Positions 26,631-33,857 of a stretch of 64,000 bases of DNA are shown in pieces. The stretch lies in NCBI RefSeq assembly GCF_000442255.1, contig NZ_KE557274.1:190467-254466 (forward strand). The letters run 5' to 3'. The number at the start of each line of letters is the position of its first letter. The stretch's first letter is position 1. The notes beneath the pieces were generated by a model, which made no database searches, was not told the origin of the DNA, and was given only the letters and a program-made list of their open reading frames with translations. A program made the position numbers and the translations under genes. The stretch comes from Salipiger mucosus DSM 16094 (lineage in GTDB: Bacteria; Pseudomonadota; Alphaproteobacteria; Rhodobacterales; Rhodobacteraceae).

Positions 26631-27494
26631 TCAGGCGAAATGCAGGCCGACACCAAGGGCCTCGAGAGCCGCCACGATCAGGAATGCCGCGGACAGAGAG
26701 GGCCCGAAGGGAACCCACCTTTCGCCGGTCCGGTAGTAGACCGTTCGCTCGTGACAGATGAAGAAGACCGATCCCAGGAAAATGAGGCAGATCACCGCCT
26801 CCACGCCGAACCAGGCGCCCGCCATCATGAGAAATGCGACGTCCCCTCCCGACCACATGTCGAGAAGCGGCCGGCGAGTGAGAATGGACACCAGAAAGAA
26901 GCTCACCCAGATGACCCCGCCCGCGGCGGCCGCTCCGACCACCCGCTGGAAAACGTCGGCCTCAAACGGACTGGCAAGCAGGCCGAGCCAAAGCATCGGC
27001 GTCGTAATGACCGCCGGGATCCAGTGATGCCGGAGATCGATCATTGAAATCACGAACCCCACCCAGGCGAACAGCATCAGGATCAGCGCTTCTACGGTGC
27101 CGGGCACGAAAACGAAGATCGTCGGAAAGGCGACTGCCATTCCCAGCTCAGACAGTGGATATACCCTGGATACGCTCTGGAGGCAGTTGCCACACCGACC
27201 CCGGGCCACGAACCACCCAAGCACCGGGACCATTTCCAGGATCCGCAATCTCCGGCCACATTGGTCGCAGCGGGATCGGGGGCTCCAGAGCGTCAGTTTC
27301 GGATCGGGCTCGTCCACCCACTCGAGCTGGTGCGGGAGCCGATCAATCACCAGGCCACCAAAGGACGCCAGGAGGCCGCCAATCAGGGCAAGATAACCGA
27401 GCAGAAGCCACGGGGCATGGTCACTCGCATTGGTGAGGTAACCGGCCAGCTGGTCGAAAAAATACATGGGCGACATCCGTGATAATCCGGACAC
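26631..27494 (-). CDS. Prepilin peptidase / N-methyltransferase (A24, PilD-like)
   Basis: A 287-residue polytopic protein. The N-terminal region has two Cys pairs (CDQCGRRLRILEM and CGNCLQSVSR) typical of the PilD methylation domain. The catalytic aspartates lie in MIDLRHHWIP and in SGGDVAFLMM (GxGD-type). Seven or so hydrophobic segments span the rest. PilD cleaves type IV prepilins at the inner membrane and methylates the new N-terminus. IncI plasmids also encode such an enzyme (PilU) for their thin pilus, but no pilin is visible here. The first codon is GTG at 27494; an ATG at 27476 is an alternative and neither has a strong ribosome site. It follows the 357-residue gene on the same strand. 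Confidence 0.85.
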   Translation of the reverse strand: MSGLSRMSPMYFFDQLAGYLTNASDHAPWLLLGYLALIGGLLASFGGLVIDRLPHQLEWVDEPDPKLTLWSPRSRCDQCGRRLRILEMVPVLGWFVARGRCGNCLQSVSRVYPLSELGMAVAFPTIFVFVPGTVEALILMLFAWVGFVISMIDLRHHWIPAVITTPMLWLGLLASPFEADVFQRVVGAAAAGGVIWVSFFLVSILTRRPLLDMWSGGDVAFLMMAGAWFGVEAVICLIFLGSVFFICHERTVYYRTGERWVPFGPSLSAAFLIVAALEALGVGLHFA

Positions 27495-27512
27495 CGATGT
27501 AGCCGCGTCTGC

Positions 27513-28586
27513 TTAATCCTGATTTTCGCCGCCAAGATCCTGCAAGGCAATGGACACGGTCACGTCCTCGATGCGAGCATCCCCGAGATCATATTTTTGC
27601 AGCCAGCGTGAGAAGACCGCGAAGAGGTTGTCGAGCTCAATGCCCTCTCCGGTCTCACCCGCGCGGACGACCCGGGCGATGGGCATGAACAGCAGGTAAG
27701 GCGAGGAGGCGAGAACATCGGCCACCCGGAACCCGACCAGGGCCTCGGTGTCCCGTTTGAGACGTACATCGAAACCGCCGCGACCCACCTTGGCCACCAC
27801 CGGAGACCATTTCTCGGAGGCTGCCACCAGGAGGACCGGCAGAAAAGCGTCACTCGCACCAACGAAGGAGGCGTCGACCGCGAGCCCGGCCGCGAAGATG
27901 TCCCGGTCCTTCGCGAGGTTGTCGACCAGTGAGGTGACCATTTTCTCCAGATGCTGGACGCGCTTCGGGGATCCGTCGTTGAGTCTGAATTTCTCAGTCG
28001 AGACCTGCGCCGGGGACGTGACCGCGGTTTCAGGGAGAGGTTGCTCCCCCGGGAGGGTCTCTCGCCAATTGGCCTGGGCCTTGGTGACCGTGCCCGGCTC
28101 GTAGGCCGATGCCCCCGGCGCAAGTGACTGCAGGATCGCCTCGATGTCGGCGACCGAAAGCTTGCTGGTCTGGACACGCATCGCGCCGGCAACCTCGGCG
28201 AGGTCAGGCGTCACCGCTGCTTCCGCAATTCCGTCCACCCGCGGAAGAGAGGACCTGGCGCACTCCGTCGCAGACAGTACGATCACGCCAACCGGACCGA
28301 GGCCGTGGCCCTGGGAAGCCTCCGTCGCCTCCGCCATGAGATCCGGGATATCCACTGCCTGGTGTCCGGTCGTGATCTCCTGGGCATCAAGATCGACCGC
28401 TCCGACGGTCTCGACGCATCGGACCACAACCGGAAGCTTCCCCGGGGCCATGCAAAGAAGTCCACCTGTGGACGGAACATTCTGAAAAATGATCGTCTCG
28501 TCGCCGATCTCCGATTGCAAGCGGGTCAGCAACGAGTCTCCGTGGTCCGTCTTCGTCTTCGGTTTGGCTGGAACGATCCGCGCCAT
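27513..28586 (-). CDS. Hypothetical protein upstream of the prepilin peptidase
   Basis: A 357-residue soluble protein with no motif I can name. The N-terminus (MARIVPAKPKTKTDHGDSLL) is basic. The middle contains a helical segment (LSVADIEAILQSLAPGASAY) and a C-terminal alpha/beta region (VLLVAASEKWSPVVAKVGRG, VSIALQDLGGENQD). It ends 18 bp before the prepilin peptidase start and reads in the same direction, suggesting an operon, so a pilus or secretion accessory role is possible but unproven. The divergent intergenic region holds a small palindrome (28627-28645). Confidence 0.6.
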   Translation of the reverse strand: MARIVPAKPKTKTDHGDSLLTRLQSEIGDETIIFQNVPSTGGLLCMAPGKLPVVVRCVETVGAVDLDAQEITTGHQAVDIPDLMAEATEASQGHGLGPVGVIVLSATECARSSLPRVDGIAEAAVTPDLAEVAGAMRVQTSKLSVADIEAILQSLAPGASAYEPGTVTKAQANWRETLPGEQPLPETAVTSPAQVSTEKFRLNDGSPKRVQHLEKMVTSLVDNLAKDRDIFAAGLAVDASFVGASDAFLPVLLVAASEKWSPVVAKVGRGGFDVRLKRDTEALVGFRVADVLASSPYLLFMPIARVVRAGETGEGIELDNLFAVFSRWLQKYDLGDARIEDVTVSIALQDLGGENQD

Positions 28587-28626
28587 GTCTGTCTCCGGGA
28601 AAGGCGTTTACCCGGGATATATTCGG

Positions 28627-28645
28627 TAAGGATAACTGGTCCTTA
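28627..28645. promoter_or_regulatory. Inverted repeat in divergent intergenic region
   Basis: TAAGGA (28627-28632) and TCCTTA (28640-28645) are perfect 6-bp arms with a 7-nt spacer, midway between two divergent start codons. It is a candidate operator. Confidence 0.35.
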
Positions 28646-28667
28646 AAATTGACTGACGGACAGCGCC

Positions 28668-29159
28668 TTGCAGACTTCGAGAGACGAACACCCCTTCCTG
28701 ATCTGGTACGCCTACCTCAACAAGCGGGCCATGGCCGTGATCCGAAAGCGAGACATCTTCCTGAACGACATCGGCGCCGCGCGCTTTGCCATGGGGGTCG
28801 ACGAGGACTCGGATCGGAAAACACCGGCGCTGGGCGTCGGCGTCCATGACAGCAAGGCAATCAAGTCCATCGATTGGTCGAGCGCCGGATTTATCCTGGG
28901 TCACAAGAACCGGGACTGGCTCGCCCTCGCGGCCAGGGACATCCGGCAGGTGGACAGCGTGGAGCCGGACCCGGTTCCCATGCGCCTGTGGATCCCGTTC
29001 ACCACCGGTCTGTTCAATGCGTGGGCACACAAGACGACCGACAAGCTCGAACTCAAGCGGGTGAAAAACGGAAAAGGGGTCGTCCCGGTGTTCGAGAAGA
29101 CCCCTTTCCTGTCTGTTTCACTCCAGCTCAAGAACCACTGGAGCGACCTTCCGAGCTAG
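28668..29159 (+). CDS. Hypothetical protein (TTG start)
   Basis: A 163-residue soluble protein that I do not recognise. It opens MQTSRDEHPFLIWYAYLNKR with TTG as first codon; an in-frame ATG occurs at 28731. The body has the phrases FLNDIGAARFAMGVDED and FILGHKNRDWLALAARDIRQ, with a strongly basic and aromatic C-terminus (VPVFEKTPFLSVSLQLKN). It may be a small DNA-binding or phage-like protein. Codon bias fits a real gene. It is convergent with the GapR-like gene with a 1-bp gap. Confidence 0.55.
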   Translation: MQTSRDEHPFLIWYAYLNKRAMAVIRKRDIFLNDIGAARFAMGVDEDSDRKTPALGVGVHDSKAIKSIDWSSAGFILGHKNRDWLALAARDIRQVDSVEPDPVPMRLWIPFTTGLFNAWAHKTTDKLELKRVKNGKGVVPVFEKTPFLSVSLQLKNHWSDLPS

Positions 29160-29160
29160 C

Positions 29161-29673
29161 CTACGAAGTGCCCACGGCCGCGAGATAGGTTTCCACCTTC
29201 ATCTCGAATTCCGTGGCCTCGGCCGGGCCCTGCTTGCGGATTTTCAGGAGCGCGTTGAGGATCTTCGGATCGAAGCCTTCGCCCTTGGCCTCGGCCTTCA
29301 CTTCCTTGACCTGCTCAGCGACCTCCTTCTTTTCCTCCTCGAGGTTCTCGAGGCGCTGGATGAAGCCGGACAGCTCGCTCTCGCCGCCCTCGAGTTCACC
29401 CACATCCCCCATCCGTTCGGGCGTCTCCATGCCCAGCGCGGTCAGGTAGGTGTCGAGCAGCGTGTTGAACTCTTCCTGTTCTCCCGGCGGCTGCTTCCGG
29501 ATTTTCAGGACGGCCGTGATCACCTTCGGCTCGAAGCCTTGGGCCTTGGCCTCTTCCTTCACTTCCTTGATCTGCTCGGTGAACTCGGACTTTTCTTCCT
29601 CGAGGGTCTCGATGCGCTCGATGAAGCTCCCGAGGCGCTCCGCGCCTTCGACACTGGGCTCTTCTTCGCTCAA
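29161..29673 (-). CDS. Tandem GapR (DUF2312) DNA-binding protein
   Basis: The 170-residue product holds two complete GapR-like domains. The first (about 11-80) has SFIERIETLEEEKSEFTEQI then GFEPKVITAVLKIRKQP and YLTALGME; the second (about 98-169) has GFIQRLENLEEEKKEVAEQV then GFDPKILNALLKIRKQG and YLAAVGTS. GapR proteins are alphaproteobacterial and form dimers or tetramers that clamp overtwisted DNA and stimulate type II topoisomerases; normal members have one domain of about 90 residues. A fusion should fix the subunit stoichiometry; this is inferred. The ATG-initiated frame starts at 29736 inside a palindrome; I prefer the TTG at 29673, which has GGAAGGAAAG 5-7 nt upstream. The two halves also show repeated DNA words. 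Confidence 0.85.
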   Translation of the reverse strand: MSEEEPSVEGAERLGSFIERIETLEEEKSEFTEQIKEVKEEAKAQGFEPKVITAVLKIRKQPPGEQEEFNTLLDTYLTALGMETPERMGDVGELEGGESELSGFIQRLENLEEEKKEVAEQVKEVKAEAKGEGFDPKILNALLKIRKQGPAEATEFEMKVETYLAAVGTS

Positions 29674-29711
29674 AGGTCTTTCCTTCCAAATGGCAGTGAG
29701 CGAGTGTCTAG

Positions 29712-29748
29712 CACCAAGAATAGACACAATCAACATCTATTCTTGGTG
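29712..29748. promoter_or_regulatory. Perfect 13-bp inverted repeat upstream of the tandem GapR gene
   Basis: CACCAAGAATAGA (29712-29724) and TCTATTCTTGGTG (29736-29748) are perfectly complementary with an 11-nt spacer. It lies between the 70-residue gene and the start of the GapR-like gene. There is no T tract on either exit, so an operator or attenuator fits better than a simple terminator. Confidence 0.6.
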
Positions 29749-29762
29749 GCAGTTTCCTTTCC

Positions 29763-29975
29763 TCAGGAGAAAGGTGTGGGCGCCTGTCCCGGTTCGGGAT
29801 CGGGCGTCTGGTCCATCGTGTGGTCGAAAGTCTCTTCCTGGGTCGCGGCCGGCGCAGCCGGTGCGAGCGTCTGGGCGAGGAACGTCCCCTCGATGGCCCG
29901 GATATCCGCCTCCTGGACGAAATCCTCGTGATCGTGTGCACCGGTAACCCGTCCCGGGAATCCGCGTGTCGTCAT
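29763..29975 (-). CDS. Small acidic hypothetical protein
   Basis: A 70-residue product, MTTRGFPGRVTGAHDHEDFV then ADIRAIEGTFLAQTLAPA and a Pro/Glu-rich tail (DQTPDPEPGQAPTPFS). An AGGAGG sequence 5 nt upstream of the ATG is near-ideal. No family is recognised. It lies upstream of the tandem GapR gene on the same strand, separated by a hairpin, so co-transcription or attenuation is possible. Confidence 0.5.
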   Translation of the reverse strand: MTTRGFPGRVTGAHDHEDFVQEADIRAIEGTFLAQTLAPAAPAATQEETFDHTMDQTPDPEPGQAPTPFS

Positions 29976-30053
29976 GTCTGCCTCCTGCTTTTCAATTCCT
30001 GTTTACGCTGTCGGACAACGTCTTCCTCAAATGAGACGGCAGGTGAATAAAAC

Positions 30054-30545
30054 ATGATCTCTCTCGACATCAGTTCTCTCGCGCAATGGTACGCGAAGCT
30101 GCCGAACGACTTTCAGAAGGCGATCAAGAGTGACCTGCCGGATCCGGACCGTGAGGATCTGAAGGCCCTGTCTACCAAGCTCGCCGAAACAGAGCTTGCC
30201 GATCTCAAGACTCTTCTCGAGGGATCCACCGAGGAGCTTCGGGCGCTCGGTCGCATCGGGCGGATCCGGCTCCTGGCTGCCATCACGGCGAAGACGTACC
30301 CCTACCAGGTGAAAGTCTTCAAAGAGATCACCGAGGCCGAGGACAGCGAAGGCGGCGGGCACTCGGAAACCCAGGTGCTCTTTATCGAGGACATCAAGGC
30401 CTTCAACGAGGCCGTGGCCGCGCGCGTCTATACCTCCAACCTGGACTCGGTCGCTCTCTCCGCGCTCAACGATGCGGCCATCGACCAAGCACCGGACATT
30501 GAGCCGGACCCTGAGCCGGACGCTCCCGCTGCGCCCCCGCAATAA
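30054..30545 (+). CDS. Hypothetical soluble protein
   Basis: A 163-residue protein, MISLDISSLAQWYAKLPNDF then IKSDLPDPDREDLKALST, IGRIRLLAAITAKTYPYQ and FIEDIKAFNEAVAARVYT, ending in an acidic Pro-rich tail. It is alpha-helical and acidic; no domain is recognised. It heads a run of forward genes leading to the exported proteins and the topoisomerase (30.0-35.5 kb). Codon use is like its neighbours. Confidence 0.55.
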   Translation: MISLDISSLAQWYAKLPNDFQKAIKSDLPDPDREDLKALSTKLAETELADLKTLLEGSTEELRALGRIGRIRLLAAITAKTYPYQVKVFKEITEAEDSEGGGHSETQVLFIEDIKAFNEAVAARVYTSNLDSVALSALNDAAIDQAPDIEPDPEPDAPAAPPQ

Positions 30546-30610
30546 CGAATTCGTGGGCATTTTTTGCAGGAAACCTGCCCTGCGCATATATCGCAACAAA
30601 GGATTGAATC

Positions 30611-31384
30611 ATGAAGCAAGCATTTCTACCCGCTCTTGTCCTTGCGGTCTCCGCGGGAATGGCAATGGCCCAGTCTGCAAACACCATTTCCTTCGTCGAA
30701 GGGGACAACGGCGGCGCCCTCGGAGCGGCACAGTCGAAATACGGGCGGTCCCAGGCGATGTCGACCGCGATCATGGATCTCGACGACGACGGCAATGCCG
30801 AGATCGGCGTTCGTTTCGATGACACCTGCAGCGGGGGCCGCTGCGACCACGCTATCCTCTACTTCTCTGGAAATCAGTGGCAGGAGATCCTGGACACCAC
30901 GACATCCTCACTCGCGGTCGGCCGGACCAAGCAACAAGGCGTTCGCCACATTTTCGGCGACCGCAACGTGCAGTGGTCCTGGATGAACGGTGTCTACGAG
31001 CCCAGGCCGGCCGAATTCACCGAGATCGAAGAGATCAGCGAGCCCTCCGGATCCCTCTCGCGGGCCGAGGCCGCAGATCCGGATGTTCGCGAGCTGTCCA
31101 AGGTGACGCGTGAACGCGTTGATCTCAATGGCGACGGGAGCCTGGAAAGCGTCGTGAAGTCGAAGATCATCCCGGACTGCACGGGCACGAACGCCTGCCC
31201 GGTTTTGGTCTTCGATGCGGACGGAAACAAGGTCGCGGACCTGATTTCCAATGCAGCTCGCCTCGGGATCGGTGACGGTGAAATCTATACTTTCGGGCGC
31301 TTCGGCTTCTCGTCCTATGCTTTCGACGGGCAAGATTATTCCAGAAAAGACACGTTCATGTCCCTGGCCGCGCCCGGGAAATAA
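30611..31384 (+). CDS. Exported protein with EF-hand-like Asp-rich motifs
   Basis: The 257-residue precursor has a clear signal peptide (MKQAFLPALVLAVSAGMAMA, cleavage before QSANT). Two Asp-rich motifs, MDLDDDGNAEIGV and VDLNGDGSLESVV, resemble dockerin/EF-hand-type calcium loops or VCBS/FG-GAP-like units, and a third is DADGNKVAD. Two Cys pairs occur (CSGGRCDH and CTGTNACPV). It is a periplasmic or surface protein; function unknown. AAAGGA lies 7 nt upstream of the ATG. The next gene starts 12 bp downstream, so both are likely co-expressed as an envelope component of the conjugation apparatus (inference). Confidence 0.65.
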   Translation: MKQAFLPALVLAVSAGMAMAQSANTISFVEGDNGGALGAAQSKYGRSQAMSTAIMDLDDDGNAEIGVRFDDTCSGGRCDHAILYFSGNQWQEILDTTTSSLAVGRTKQQGVRHIFGDRNVQWSWMNGVYEPRPAEFTEIEEISEPSGSLSRAEAADPDVRELSKVTRERVDLNGDGSLESVVKSKIIPDCTGTNACPVLVFDADGNKVADLISNAARLGIGDGEIYTFGRFGFSSYAFDGQDYSRKDTFMSLAAPGK

Positions 31385-31396
31385 GAGGTTTCAAGC

Positions 31397-32623
31397 ATGG
31401 CATTTCAAAGAAAAAGGGCCCTTCTCGCATCTGGTGTCTGCATTCTCGCTGTCGCGTCTGCGCCGATCCCGGCCATGGCCGGCTTCCTTGAATGGGCGGA
31501 TCAGACCGCGAGCCAGGAGAGTTCGGGTTATCCGAATGACGGATACGCGGCCGACAACGGCGCTGGGCCCGGAGATTCAATCGGAACCGGCATCGGACAA
31601 GGGACCACCGCGGTCGGGAAATACCAGATCCTTCTCGCCAACTGGGAAGACCACGGATACATCGAGGCCGGCGCCGGGAACTGGGGCGATGCCGTTTTCA
31701 CCGACAAGGCCAGGAACATGGGTGTGTCATCCTATGAAGACCTCCTCATGTCCGATGCGGGAAGAACGGTTCAGGACGCGATGGCAGGTGAACTCGCGAC
31801 ATCCATGTGGAATTCGCTCAATTCCAATGCAACGGGCGCCATTGGCCAGACAGTAAACGGCGTGACCATCAACGAAGCCGGCATGCTAGGGGGCTCCTGG
31901 TTTCTCGGGCCCGGCGCGATGAACACCTGGGCCAACGGAGGTTTCTCGGCGAGCGCCCTAGCGAATATCGATGATATCGATGAGGTTTTGGCCGCCAACG
32001 GCTTCTCGAATGTGCAGGAGCTCCAGAACTACCTGATGAACCGCATGGAGGAGTTCGAAGGCGTCGACATTTCGGAAATCACGGATGGTACCTACACACC
32101 CGGTGAAGGCACCCTGGAAGTTCTTGTTGAATGCGCGCCGGCAGTCAGCCAGGGCATGCAGGAAACCTCGAATGCCTATGTCGAAGGGATCGCCGCAGCA
32201 GCCCAGGACGACACCATGGGGTTCAGCCAGCTGCAACAACCCTTCGGCCAGATGTCATGCATCGACTTCGCCTTCACCGGCGGGTTGGACATCCTGTTCT
32301 CGGCGCCGTCCCTATCGGATATCGGAAGCCAGGCGATGGACATGGCCTGCAGCCAGGTCAACCAGATGGTCGCGGAGCAGACGGGTGGCCTGACCGGGCA
32401 ACTCCAGCAACTGGCCGGCGAGCTCTCCACCGAAGGGATGAACGTCGGCCCGCTCGGCAATTTCGGCGCCATCACCACGTCCTACAATTCGAACACATCC
32501 GGCGTGAACTTCGGCCTCGGCGGGGGAACCGGCGGAGGTGACACCGGCGGGTTCGGCGACACCGGAGGCGTGAACTCAGACCCGGCCGCGGGTGGTTTCG
32601 ACAGCCTCTTCGTTCAGCAATAA
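31397..32623 (+). CDS. Exported protein with lysozyme-like N-terminal domain
   Basis: The 408-residue precursor carries a signal (MAFQRKRALLASGVCILAVA, cut near PAMAG). The start of the mature part has WADQTASQESSGYPN and AVGKYQILLANWEDHGY, with a Glu followed by a GKYQI motif as in lysozyme-like lytic transglycosylases, so it could locally open peptidoglycan. The C-terminal part has Cys residues (ECAPAVSQGM, MSCIDFAFTGGLDIL, MACSQVNQMVAEQTGG) as seen in pilus-tip or channel accessory proteins of T4SS, and a Gly-rich tail. The fold assignment is from motif only. It is read in series with the neighbouring exported genes. Confidence 0.6.
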   Translation: MAFQRKRALLASGVCILAVASAPIPAMAGFLEWADQTASQESSGYPNDGYAADNGAGPGDSIGTGIGQGTTAVGKYQILLANWEDHGYIEAGAGNWGDAVFTDKARNMGVSSYEDLLMSDAGRTVQDAMAGELATSMWNSLNSNATGAIGQTVNGVTINEAGMLGGSWFLGPGAMNTWANGGFSASALANIDDIDEVLAANGFSNVQELQNYLMNRMEEFEGVDISEITDGTYTPGEGTLEVLVECAPAVSQGMQETSNAYVEGIAAAAQDDTMGFSQLQQPFGQMSCIDFAFTGGLDILFSAPSLSDIGSQAMDMACSQVNQMVAEQTGGLTGQLQQLAGELSTEGMNVGPLGNFGAITTSYNSNTSGVNFGLGGGTGGGDTGGFGDTGGVNSDPAAGGFDSLFVQQ

Positions 32624-32635
32624 TCGAAATTCAGT

Positions 32636-33856
32636 ATGAGAGATTTCATGATGACCAAGACATTCGCAAACAAGGCGGTCGCGGCTGTCCTCTCGGCCAC
32701 CATCATCGCCAGCCCGATGCCAGCCTTGGCATTCTTGGGAGGTGGCATGCCTTCAGACATCGCCACAGACGGAACGCTGGAAAGCGTCGGGGATAGCCTA
32801 AGTGCCCTCCTTCGGGCGATCAGGGAAACCCAATTCGAGCAGACCGGCCAGCTGTCGGGGAACCTGAAGGAGCAGATCAGCTCCGAGGCCAACATGCGGC
32901 AGCTGATGGACGAGCGGGCGCGCCAGCGCGAGATCGAACGGCAGAAGTTCGAGGCCCTGAAAAACTCGGCCGTGTCCCACCAGGAATGCGTGATCCGCAC
33001 CCGCGTGGCCGAAAGCGATGTCTTCAATCGTCCGGAGGAACGTCTCAGCCAGCAGACCCTGAACACTCTGGAACAACTTGCATCCTGGAATCTCGGGACA
33101 CCCGTGGGCGGCTCCGGTGCGCCGCGTCGTTACGACTCCATGGAGCAGAAGGCCGAAATGGAGCTCAAGGACCAGGCCAACAAATTCTGCGATCCGGCTC
33201 TCGCGTCCCAAGGGTACTGCGCCGCACCCGTGGCACCCAATCTCCAGGGCATGAACTACGATGCCGGCAAATCGATGTTTTCCGGGATCAACTACTCTTC
33301 CGACCAGGTGTTCGAGGGCTGCCGTGCCCTGATGAAGAACACCGCCGGCCTGGGCGGCGAAGGGATTGTCAATACCTCTTCGAAAGCGACCGTGGACTCC
33401 GCCGTTCAGCAGCGTGCGATCTTCACGTCGCAAAGCCGGATGTCGATTGCCCAGAAGGTGATGCTCGACTACTGCCACAACCGGAATCCGAACTCGAACA
33501 AGATGGACGCCTCGCAAGAACGGGTCATCGAGACGGCCACGAAAATGGCAGGCTACGAGGAGTCGGATTTCCCGAACGGCATGAGCTACGCCATGGGCAT
33601 GCAGATCCGCTCGCAGGAATGGCTGTCGAAAGACTACGATGCCGCAGACCAGGACTACACGGAGGTCGGGATCCTCAAGGACGTCGCCATGACTCTCGGA
33701 TGGATGGCGCACCAGAACAACGAGCTATACAAGAAAGTCGACCAGATGGGCGTCCTTCAGGCTGCGACCCTGGCCGCCATCAACGAGGGCGTATCGCTCC
33801 AGCGAGACCAGCTCGAGGACAACGACACCATCGTCGACGCGATCAACAGCAACTGA
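32636..33856 (+). CDS. Exported conjugation-associated protein with coiled coil
   Basis: The 406-residue precursor begins MRDFMMTKTFANKAVAAVLS with a signal peptide (cleavage near PALAF). A coiled coil (about 50-110) is followed by several Cys (ECVIRT, FCDPALASQGYCAAP, GCRALM, DYCHNR) consistent with periplasmic disulfides, and a helical C-terminus (VDQMGVLQAATLAAINEGVS). Exported coiled-coil plus Cys-rich proteins are usual among T4SS accessory genes, but I cannot name a family member. The gene is 12 bp downstream of the lysozyme-like gene and 1 bp from the topoisomerase start, so translational coupling is probable. Confidence 0.6.
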   Translation: MRDFMMTKTFANKAVAAVLSATIIASPMPALAFLGGGMPSDIATDGTLESVGDSLSALLRAIRETQFEQTGQLSGNLKEQISSEANMRQLMDERARQREIERQKFEALKNSAVSHQECVIRTRVAESDVFNRPEERLSQQTLNTLEQLASWNLGTPVGGSGAPRRYDSMEQKAEMELKDQANKFCDPALASQGYCAAPVAPNLQGMNYDAGKSMFSGINYSSDQVFEGCRALMKNTAGLGGEGIVNTSSKATVDSAVQQRAIFTSQSRMSIAQKVMLDYCHNRNPNSNKMDASQERVIETATKMAGYEESDFPNGMSYAMGMQIRSQEWLSKDYDAADQDYTEVGILKDVAMTLGWMAHQNNELYKKVDQMGVLQAATLAAINEGVSLQRDQLEDNDTIVDAINSN

Positions 33857-33857
33857 C

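Noticed and set aside
29674-29736. ATG start of the GapR-like gene at 29736
   Set aside because: It lies within the 13-bp inverted repeat and lacks a ribosome site; the TTG at 29673 has one and fits the domain boundary.
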